Shown piece by piece: positions 57,701 through 64,000 of a stretch of 64,000 nucleotides of DNA. Location: assembly GCA_916613615.1 (NCBI GenBank), contig OU744723.1:69087226-69151225 (forward strand), given 5' to 3'. The number at the start of each line of letters is the position of its first letter. Within the stretch, counting starts at the first letter, position 1. The translations under genes were made by a program, and so were the position numbers. Origin of the DNA: Steromphala cineraria. Lineage: Eukaryota > Mollusca > Gastropoda > Trochida > Trochidae. The notes beneath the pieces are model-generated. The model searched no databases. It saw only the letters and a list, made by a program, of their open reading frames with translations, and had not been told where the DNA came from.

Positions 57701-60700
57701 CTGTACCGACAATAATAATGTCATTATTTTAACACTTAGTCATCCTCATTCCCCCCTCAATAATGATTTATCATTCGTTCTGGAGATAAGCTTAAAATGA
57801 AGATGCCTAAATTTACAAATCCTTGCTGTGACCTTGAAAATAATGTGAAGGTCACCAAAATCAACTGGGCCCGGCGCCTTCCCAATAAGATGCTTTGTGT
57901 AAACTATGAAGAGAATCCAATTAACTGTTCTTGAAATATCCCGCTGACAAGCTTAAAATGCAGGTTTCAATGCTGAAATTTTCAAAGCCTCGCTGTGACC
58001 TTGAACCTAATGTGAAGGTGACCAAGTACCGGTACATACCGCGCCTGGTGAGGTCCATGATAAGAGTGTGTCTACGCTTGTATCGTTCCTCCAGGAAGCA
58101 GTCGAGGGTGAACAGAGTCTGATCATCTCCAGCGTGGATCAGCTACAAAAGTCAAGTGGGCTTGTAAGGACATGATCATCACATAACATATCACTATCAT
58201 TCCTTGGGTCAGGAAATTTTATCATTTCAGTTAAAATTCAAAAGGACAAGTTTTAATCTTGAACAAATTGAAAAAAAAAATGCAGAATAAAAGAAACAGC
58301 ATAATTGCTGATCAATCACATCCAAAAAGATTACATGCCGACCAGCAAGAATTAACCAGGTTTATACTTGAGTTTCTAGTTGTTTGTTGCAGAGCCCCCT
58401 GCTGGCACTGACTATAAACATCTTGCCCAGTTGACCACAAGGATTAACGTGGCCTATGTGGAGAGAGTAAGTGTTTGTGACAGGTGCCCCAGTTGACCAC
58501 AAGGATTAACGTGGCCTATGTGGAGAGAGTAAGTGTTTGTGACAGGTGCCCCAGTAACAAGTAGGGGTGTAACGATAGATCGAACTATCGACTTATCGCG
58601 ATAGTTGCTCTGCCAATAGTACTTTATTGATAGTCGTTTTTAGAACGATCAATAGTATCGATAGCACGTCTTAACTATCGATAGTATCGACAATTTGAAA
58701 AAATCAGTTGTTAACTTGAATGTAAAATCCACACACAAACACGTATTTTTACATTTTGAAAATACTGGAAACGGCTTACAGCAAACAGATCGCCGCGAGC
58801 TAAAAAAAAGCAACAGATAAACATGAGTTATCTTTCTTGTTGCTAAGAGCGACCAGCGACAAAGTTAATAAAACACTGTTTTTCTTGAAAATTGTTTGTA
58901 TTTCCTTTATTGATAAACTATCGCAATAGTACCCTCCAATAGACTATCGCTATTGCAATAGTACCATGCAATAGACTATCGCTATCGCAATAGTCCCTTC
59001 GGGGTCAATAGTCACCCCTAGTAACAAGGGACTCACCTCCAGCGGGGGGAAGGAGGGGCCAAGGCTGTAGTCTATTGTCGGCATGGGCGGAGGCTCCTCT
59101 GTAAACGGAAACAAAAAGATGATCAAATTAGTAGATAAAACATTGAAGACATAATATTGTTTGTAAAGCCAAAACATGATATCTTATAAACAATGATGCA
59201 TCATGTTCATCCGCATCATGGAAAGTTCCAGAAACTGAAAGGATATCACATGTTAATGAACCACCACTAGAAGTCGAGTCAGTTCATTTCACTGAATGAC
59301 CATTAAGCCCGGCTTGATAAATATTCTAGTGATAATTTGCAAATTTTTCCCCTCTTACATCTAGTCATTCTCTATCCACTGAAGCAATTCATATCATAAA
59401 ATCCTGATTATTTAAGCAGCAGCTTTTTTCATAGTCAAACTAGAAAGTGTTTTTAACCGTAAAAACAGATGTCTCCAAAACCTCTAAACAATACTATCAT
59501 AAAGCACCATTAATGTTCTCTGTATAATTCAACAGTTTCCTTGCCCCTATGAACCCTTTAAAAATGGTTAAGGATAATTAGCTCAAATAGTCTGTCCTGT
59601 AGTGACAAGGGAGGTAACTCACTCTTAGCTGCAGCCTCTGCCATCGCCTCCTTGATCTGCTTATTAAACTATTCTGCCTCACGAGATGAGATAAACGTGG
59701 TATTTGTCATATAATAAACAGTTTCCTTGCCCTGTATGAACCCTGTAAATGGGAGCAGGACAAAAGCCACCCAGACAAAAGCCACCTAAGCTTCTATAAC
59801 AAAGTCAAATCTTTTCAATGTATTTGTTACTGATAAAATAAAGATGATAGAAAGTGGAGCACAGGAATTGTCCACATTTTAAAAAATGACTCATATATCA
59901 TGAGAACTACAGTATTTGTGTTGTTTGTTGTTGTTATAAACTTTTAAAAAAATTGGGTGGCTTTTGTCCTAGGTGGCATTTGTCCCAGGTGGCTTTTGTC
60001 CAGGTGGCTTTTGTCCAGGTGGCTTTTGTCTGGGTGGTTTTTGTCTTAGACCCCCTGTAAATATGGTTAAGGATAAGTAGCTCACATATGTCTATGTAGT
60101 GACAAGGGAGGTAACTCACTCTTAGCTGCAGCCTCTGCCATAGCCTCCTTGATCTGCTGGTTGCGCTCACTGAACTGTATCTGCTGTTGTCTCGTCACCA
60201 TCACCTCCTGTGTCATCTCCGCAAACTTCATCACGTGCTGCGTCATAAACAATAACAATAATTGTAAAGAACAAGTGTTTGTCACTGAGGTGACATAATC
60301 CCCCGCCGCAAATTATCAATCAATTATTGGCTGTGACCTCTTATTTGTTGTCAGAGGGTCAGGAAATCTATAAACTGTGACCTTAAAAATAATTTGAAGG
60401 TCACCAAAATCAACTGGCCCCGGCGCCTTCCCAATAAGATGCTTTGTGTAAATTATGAAGAGAATCCAGTTAATGGTTCTTGAGATATCCCGCTGACAAG
60501 CCTAAAATGCAGGTTTCAATGCTGAAATTTTCAAAGTCTCGCTGTGACCTTGAAAATAATGTGAAGGTCACCAAAATCGACTGGACCCGCCGCCTTCCCA
60601 ATAAGATGCATTGTGTAAGCTATGAAGAGAATCCAGTGAATGGTTCTTGAGATATCCCGCTGACAAGGGTAAAATGTCAAAGTCTCGTAATGACCTTGAA

Positions 60701-63646
60701 ATGAAGGTCAAGGTCTTCCCCAGGGGAAGCTATATGTAAGATATGAAGAGAATCAGGTCAACAGTTCTTGAGATATTGCGCTAACAAGGGTAAACATGCA
60801 AGTTCACATGTCCAAAAATTCAAAGTTCTGCTGTGACCTTGAGAATTATGTCAAGGTCACCAAAATCTAATCAGCCCAAGGTCTTCCCCAGGGGAAGCTA
60901 TATGTAAGATATGAAGAGAATCCAGTAAACAGTTCTTGAGATATCGCGCCAACAAGGGTAAACATGCAAGTTCAATGTCAAAAAATTCAAAGTCCTCCTG
61001 TGACCTTGAGAATAATGTCAAGGTCACCAAAATCTAATCAGCCCAAGGTCTTCATCAGGAGAAGCTATATGTAAGATATGAAGAGAATCCAGTAAACAGT
61101 TCTTGAGATATCGCGCCAACAAGGGTAAAATGACAAAGTGTCCTTGTGACCTTGAAATGAAGGTCAAGGTCACGAAACCCATTTGGACAATTACTCTCAC
61201 TGAGGTGAACATATATGCAAAATATGAGAAGGATGTAGAGAATAGTACTTATGTTATTTCATTTCGTACGTACGGACGGACGTACGGATGGACGCTGCCG
61301 AATACTATATCCCCCGCTTCGTGCTAATCGCGCGGCGGGGGATAATTATTTATAATAACAATGAGTCTTTTTTCCTACGTAGGTAACTCATTTTGTATCA
61401 CAGAAGATGCATCACAAACACAAGAGATGTTATAAATTGAGGAAACAGTATCGTATTGCTGATTGGTATTCTCCTACAACCGGGGTCCAGTTCCACAATG
61501 AAGACAGAGCTATGATGGGTTGTAGCCCATTCCCTTAATATAGTTTACAATAAATTGTAGCTTTACACCTGATTGTAAGCAGTGTTTCAAATATAGCCCG
61601 TCCGCCAGGCCTTGAACTGGCTACTTTTTGTCGGGACTGGTTACTTTTTTTCTTTATTTTCCCCTAAGGATTTGACCAAATTATTTTCAGGACAAGCTAG
61701 GTTTCCTATCTATTTTATACACTGTTGTAAGTGAGGAGTGAGACCCTGGCCGAGTAACAAGGGATAGAGTCGGGGTCCAGCTTCTGTTTTGAGTGAAAAG
61801 ATCTAAAGATACAGATTCCAACTCACAATCGTTTCATCATACTCCTCTGCCTTTGGGTTGACACACACGACCATTCGCACCTTGCCCTCGCCGTCAAAAT
61901 AGTTCTTGAATAGATGAGTCACTTTGGAGTCTCTGTACGGCACCATCTGTAAATAAAGTGGGTGAGTTGGAGTAAAATTCCATTTGGGCAGTAATTGAGC
62001 CTTCAACAAGTCTGAAGGTAAAGCAAACTGGATAACCAACATACAATTGTTTTGGACGGTACGACAGAATTTGTTGAACTGAATTTTTTTACTGAGGTTT
62101 CCTTAATGTAAGAAAAATGTTAGCAATATTGGAATACTATTGAATGATAATTTGAATTTACTTTTGTATTAGATTAGGCAATCTAGCAAATCTATTCATT
62201 AAGTTAACATAATCACAAACATTCTTTACTATTAATGTCTGTTTAAAAATATTCTATAGTGCGTCAAAGGACGCTACTCAGATATGTTCAGTTTGGTAAT
62301 TAAAGCCATTTTTAAATGCCACTTTTTAATGCCACATGGGCAGTTTAGATCTATCTGGCGACAAACTAGTGAAAGCATGACTGGCCACTTAAGCTTTTCG
62401 TGACGTTAATGTTATAAACAACATCATTGATCCACATTGTAACAATATCACAGAAAAAAAACCCAAAAATCAATGATTATCCGTTAGATAAGTTATTTGA
62501 CAATTATTTAACTTTTATTTCCTGGAGCACGGTTGATTATAGTCAGACTGGATCTGACTGTGACATGTATACATACGAACCTTGTTGGTGCCGTTGTTCT
62601 GATTCTCCCTCAGGGCTTCCATACAGTTCCTCAGCACCATCAAACTCTGGTTGATGTTGCCTGCAACACGGACAGACAGACAGCACTGAGCACTTGACGT
62701 TAACATATATGACATCTTACTGCATAGAGTGAGGGAGTTATTGTCTAGGGCTGAGTTATTCTTTAAGGTTGGAATTGATCATCAATACTGCTACAGTCCA
62801 AGTTCAAGGCTACTTCAAGGTGTGACCACACCCTGTCACACAAGAACTGTGAGATACATATAAACTGAAGAAGCAGAATGGAAGAACGACTACAGCTTCA
62901 ATTTTATCCTAGTACTGCCATTGTTGCATAGGATAATGCATCTTATTGGCTGGTAATGATACGATAATACAAAGCATTTGGGTGAGAGATGTAACTCTCC
63001 ATTCCAAAAAAAATAATGGAACCGAGCGCTCAATATTTTTTAGGAATGGCGAGTTAAGAGGATATCAACCGACTTAAATTACACTCAACTTAATGCTTAT
63101 TCAAAATATTAACTTCAAATATTTAAAATTTGAAATTTCAAGTGAAAAAATTGATGTAGAATACAACGCTCCATTACTGAAAAATAATGGAGCGAGAGAA
63201 CAATAGGCTGATATCACAAGTGTAATTTAATCTTGGTTCTGCCATTGTTGCTTGAGATCATTTTATCAGCTGGATAAATGTAGTGATAGATAACACGCGA
63301 CATTATCTTACGAGATGTCAGGGAATTGAAAGAGCATCACAGACACAAATACTCTGATGTAGTAGAATTGATGTATAAGAAGATGTATACAATATTTCTG
63401 TTCTTCATAATGGAAGTGCCATGTTGAACATTAGATAATCACTTTGGCTTGGATTTGTGTGTTACATCTCATGGTATTGAAAGAGCTTTAAGGCTAAGAT
63501 ATTGAATGATGGACTCTCCATACCAGCTTCCTTGAGTCTCTCCCCTGAGTTCTTGGTTCTGTTTGTCCTCTCACTGCCCGCCAGATCAACCAGGGACAGC
63601 TGACTCACAGCAACATACTCCGGGTCCTGTAGTACCACAACACCTT
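48697..63646 (-). CDS. KIF23: KIF23 / MKLP1 kinesin-6, 3' part (13 exons)
   Basis: The coding sequence runs over 13 exons with matching phases: 63646-63524, 62660-62581, 61946-61827, 60237-60120, 59098-59037, 58142-58040, 57700-57492, 54196-54086, 53737-53438, 52732-52633, 51310-51171, 49163-48973, 48721-48697. The start and the P-loop half of the motor lie beyond 64000. Visible are switch II ([15 protein letters not shown]), the motor end ([21 protein letters not shown]), the neck with SFPPLE, a coiled coil and the C-terminal tail with SKSS...WVDHRP and RKRRSS. The tail order matches vertebrate MKLP1, where RKRRSS is the nuclear-localisation/Aurora B segment. With RACGAP1/CYK-4 it would form centralspindlin at the central spindle and midbody. 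Introns carry many repeats. Confidence 0.93.
48973..49163 (-). CDS. KIF23: KIF23 exon: NLS / Aurora B segment
   Basis: Encodes [22 protein letters not shown] and [23 protein letters not shown] is the conserved basic patch with the Aurora-type serine. Ends in phase 2 before GTGAGT. Confidence 0.92.
49975..50138. mobile_element. MITE in KIF23 intron
   Basis: GGAGATAAACA(C/T)...GGCATATAAC returns inverted as GTTATATGCCG...GTTTATCTCC, with imperfect arms of about 50 bases and an AT-rich core. No coding content. Confidence 0.65.
51171..51310 (-). CDS. KIF23: KIF23 exon: tail
   Basis: Encodes [21 protein letters not shown]...[20 protein letters not shown], corresponding to the family block YxLTHQELxSDGEIxTKLIK. 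Donor GTGACC. Confidence 0.9.
52633..52732 (-). CDS. KIF23: KIF23 exon: RSKSS-WVDHRP block
   Basis: Encodes [21 protein letters not shown], aligned with the RSRSxxxRWVDHKP block of vertebrate MKLP1, which includes 14-3-3/Aurora B-type serine sites. Phase 1 end. Confidence 0.9.
53438..53737 (-). CDS. KIF23: KIF23 exon: stalk end and basic linker
   Basis: One hundred codons, phase 0 both sides. It closes the coiled coil ([12 protein letters not shown]...KMLENIV) and then gives a Pro/Thr/Arg-rich linker ([19 protein letters not shown]) likely to be disordered and phosphorylated. Confidence 0.9.
53738..53775 (-). repeat. KIF23: CTAT/CTGT microsatellite at an acceptor
   Basis: The pyrimidine tract before the acceptor at 53738 is a run of TCTATC/TCTGTC units. 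Confidence 0.6.
54086..54196 (-). CDS. KIF23: KIF23 exon: coiled coil continuation
   Basis: Thirty-seven codons, phase 0 both sides: [19 protein letters not shown]...HQWEKNM. The acceptor CTCTCTCTAG is the end of a CT tract that continues into a minisatellite; donor GTATGT. Confidence 0.9.
54197..54515 (-). repeat. KIF23: CT-rich minisatellite repeating a 3' splice site
   Basis: Eight units of 31-44 bases: on the minus strand a (CT)n tract, then GTGATGTAG, then CTGTAAATGAA. The unit edge resembles the true acceptor (CT tract, TAG, CTG). The number of CT steps varies from unit to unit. Confidence 0.8.
54776..55328. mobile_element. Non-autonomous DNA transposon in KIF23 intron
   Basis: Inverted ends CAGTGCTCCAGATAA at both sides; ATAAAC repeated exactly at 54770-54775 and 55329-55334 as a target duplication. 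The body has TGCGTA/TACGCA-rich sequence near the left. Superfamily not assigned. Confidence 0.7.
55708..57052 (+). mobile_element. Core-repeat element with CCCCCGC ends, copy 1
   Basis: Starts ATACCCCCGC, contains six to seven copies of a ~170-base unit (GGGATCATGGTTGACATGTG..., GTTTCCATGGAAACCGC), then a CGGACGGA run, and ends with a hairpin ATACCCCCGC...GCGGGGGTAT. This is the layout of mollusc elements with internal satellite-like core repeats (pearl / Helentron-like); that assignment is inference. Confidence 0.65.
57059..57490 (-). repeat. KIF23: Twelve 36-bp units containing splice-site-like sequences
   Basis: Exactly twelve 36-base units without indels lie directly after the donor of exon 57492-57700. 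On the minus strand each reads GTATGTACTACTGTCTCACAG, ACACTCAATCTCAAG; the last 24 bases of the exon match the unit. The array is broken as a reading frame by a TGA in the second unit (about 57453). Confidence 0.92.
57492..57700 (-). CDS. KIF23: KIF23 exon: coiled coil
   Basis: Sixty-nine codons plus the completing bases give a parallel-coiled-coil heptad stretch ([17 protein letters not shown]...[10 protein letters not shown]) ending DSQTLSLK. Phase 0 end with donor GTATGTAC. The last 24 bases seed the adjacent 36-bp array. Confidence 0.92.
57790..58035 (+). repeat. Isolated core-repeat unit next to KIF23 exon
   Basis: About one and a half units of the GTGACCTTGAA...AAGGTCACCAAAATC repeat seen in 60298-61343, without terminal hairpins, ending a few bases before the donor of exon 58040-58142. 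Confidence 0.65.
58040..58142 (-). CDS. KIF23: KIF23 exon: start of stalk
   Basis: Encodes [31 protein letters not shown], matching the family block after SFPPL. Acceptor TTTGTAG, donor GTATGT. Confidence 0.9.
58429..58552. repeat. 62-bp tandem duplication
   Basis: Two identical-looking copies of GTTGACCACAAGGATTAACG...CAGGTGCCCCA lie head to tail just before the hAT-type element. Confidence 0.75.
58562..59020. mobile_element. hAT-type non-autonomous element
   Basis: Ends TAGGGGTG(T)...CACCCCTA with an exact 8-bp target duplication GTAACAAG (58554-58561 and 59021-59028). Subterminal sequence is full of ACTATCG(A/C) repeats. 459 bp, no coding frame. The 8-bp duplication and the TAGGGGTG end fit hAT elements. 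Confidence 0.85.
59037..59098 (-). CDS. KIF23: KIF23 exon: SFPPLE segment
   Basis: Encodes [21 protein letters not shown], with a SFPPL motif shared with vertebrate MKLP1. Donor GTGAGT at 59036; a hAT-type element sits nine bases into the intron. Confidence 0.9.
59545..59670 (-). pseudogene. KIF23: Duplicated KIF23 exon fragment
   Basis: 59626-59662 repeats the 3' part of exon 60120-60237, including its GTGAGTTACC donor and the downstream intron. It lacks the upstream half and an acceptor, and runs into foldback-element sequence at about 59680. Confidence 0.8.
59751..60052. mobile_element. GACAAAAGCCACC element
   Basis: Left end has two GACAAAAGCCACC motifs, right end has about six inverted GGTGGCTTTTGTC motifs. 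CCCTGTAAAT flanks both sides (59741-59750 and 60053-60062) as a 9-10-bp target duplication. No coding frame. Confidence 0.7.
60120..60237 (-). CDS. KIF23: KIF23 exon: neck
   Basis: Encodes [12 protein letters not shown] followed by a Gln/Ala-rich helix ([13 protein letters not shown]). In the family this neck region follows the motor and contributes to CYK-4 binding. Its last ~45 bases are duplicated in the next intron at about 59626-59662. Confidence 0.9.
60298..61343 (+). mobile_element. Core-repeat element with CCCCCGC ends, copy 2
   Basis: Starts ATCCCCCGCCGC and ends with the hairpin ATCCCCCGC...GCGGGGGAT. Inside are five to six ~165-base units with GTGACCTTGA...AAGGTCACC and TATGAAGAGAATCCAGT, then a GTACGGACGG run. 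The architecture equals that of 55708-57052 although the core repeats differ. Confidence 0.7.
61440..61826 (-). other. KIF23 intron, no feature recognised
   Basis: Non-coding intron sequence between the core-repeat element and exon 61827-61946. Confidence 0.5.
61827..61946 (-). CDS. KIF23: KIF23 exon: motor end
   Basis: Forty codons, phase 0 both sides, encoding [12 protein letters not shown]...[17 protein letters not shown]. Acceptor TTTACAG, donor GTGAGT. Confidence 0.92.
61947..62580 (-). other. KIF23 intron, no feature recognised
   Basis: AT-rich intron; nothing repetitive or coding seen. Confidence 0.5.
62581..62660 (-). CDS. KIF23: KIF23 exon: NINQSL helix
   Basis: Encodes [26 protein letters not shown] between a GTTGCAG acceptor and a GTTCGT donor; phase 1 in, phase 0 out. 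The NINQSL motif is a hallmark of the kinesin alpha-4 region. Confidence 0.92.
62661..63523 (-). other. KIF23 intron
   Basis: Two related stretches around TAATGGA(A/G)CGAG occur near 63015 and 63186, possibly ends of a worn element. No coding sequence. Confidence 0.45.
63524..63646 (-). CDS. KIF23: KIF23 exon: switch II
   Basis: Encodes [18 protein letters not shown]...GERLKEAG, with the DxxGSE switch II of kinesins. Donor GTATGG at 63523. The acceptor is uncertain: AG at 63647-63648 is preferred, with alternatives at 63644-63645 and 63627-63628. The 5' edge lies inside the first unit of a tandem array. Confidence 0.85.
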
Positions 63647-64000
63647 CTTTAGTCAATAGTTATTATACAGAGAGAATCTCACAGCAACACCATCTCTAGT
63701 CAGAAGTTATTACACAGAGAGAATCTCACTCTAGTGTCTTTTAATAAAAGTTGATTTAGTCATTAGTTATTACACAGAGAGAATCTCACTCGTGTCTTTT
63801 AATAAAAGTTGATTTAGTCATTAGTTATTTAATTACACAGAGAGAATCTCACTCAAGTTTCTTTTAATAACAGTTGATTATTCATTAGTTATTACACAGA
63901 GAGAATCTCACTCAAGTGTCTTTTCAACAGGAGTTGATTCAGTCATTAATCATCATATATAGAGAATCTCACTTAAGTATTCTTTAACGAAAGTTGATTC
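63640..64000 (-). repeat. KIF23: ~60-bp tandem array at a KIF23 acceptor
   Basis: About six units with TTATTACACAGAGAGAATCT and TCTTTTAATAAAAGTTGATT. The first unit includes the 5' edge of exon 63524-63646 (CAACACCTTCTTTAGTCA beside CAACACCATCTCTAGTCA in the next unit). The array continues past the window end. Confidence 0.75.

Noticed and set aside
57031..57732. Repeat-protein frames ([12 protein letters not shown] and others)
   Set aside because: They result from 36-base periodicity of the array, which keeps several frames open; no start or independent gene context.
1..64000. CRISPR arrays, bacterial operons or phage-like defence systems
   Set aside because: All direct repeats found lack unique regular spacers, and genes have introns; the DNA is clearly from an animal nucleus.

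Overview
The window is animal nuclear DNA: AT-rich, intron-containing and dense with transposable-element debris. A kinesin-6 gene, an expanded TRIM family, a gypsy element with a fusion-type envelope, a DIRS element and core-repeat elements ending in CCCCCGC hairpins together suggest a lophotrochozoan, most likely a bivalve or other mollusc. The species cannot be named from the sequence.

Layout. (1) 1-5,000: intergenic DNA with a TTAA-type MITE, a long palindrome, a minisatellite and two truncated LINE 3' ends. (2) 6,200-14,660: first copy of a segmental duplication carrying a two-exon TRIM gene (RING, two B-boxes, coiled coil, NHL-like propeller) on the minus strand. (3) 14,900-23,481: a 5'-truncated Ty3/gypsy element with broken pol, env and one 3' LTR; its env is split by a Tc1-like element. 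(4) 23,482-27,640: MITEs, foldback elements and a tRNA-like SINE. (5) 27,641-33,819: a GC-rich DIRS-type tyrosine-recombinase retrotransposon with all three ORFs open and its inverted termini and internal complementary region preserved. (6) 34,180-40,300: second copy of the TRIM duplication. (7) 40,300-48,600: tandem duplications, tRNA-like SINEs, a MITE with a perfect 9-bp target duplication, another SINE and a TTAA foldback. (8) 48,697-64,000: the 3' two-thirds of the KIF23/MKLP1 orthologue on the minus strand, 13 exons with consistent splice phases; the first part of the motor domain lies beyond the window.

How parts relate. The two TRIM genes share introns, an intronic pogo-type MITE, upstream ETS/ISRE-like/CRE/E-box motifs and 3' flank, so they arose by one segmental duplication that was later separated by the gypsy and DIRS insertions. 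The KIF23 product would pair with the RACGAP1/CYK-4 protein as centralspindlin in cytokinesis.

Most unusual signal. Several KIF23 exon borders have become tandem-repeat arrays. Twelve exact-length 36-bp units next to exon 57492-57700 each carry an acceptor-like AG, a 15-nt exon-like piece and usually a GTATGT-type donor. An eight-copy array at the next acceptor repeats decoy 3' splice sites. Other borders show a 60-bp array, a duplicated exon end and a transposon nine bases from a donor. The DIRS element also shows how it inserted: a single ATT in the internal circle-junction copy and one ATT at each end.
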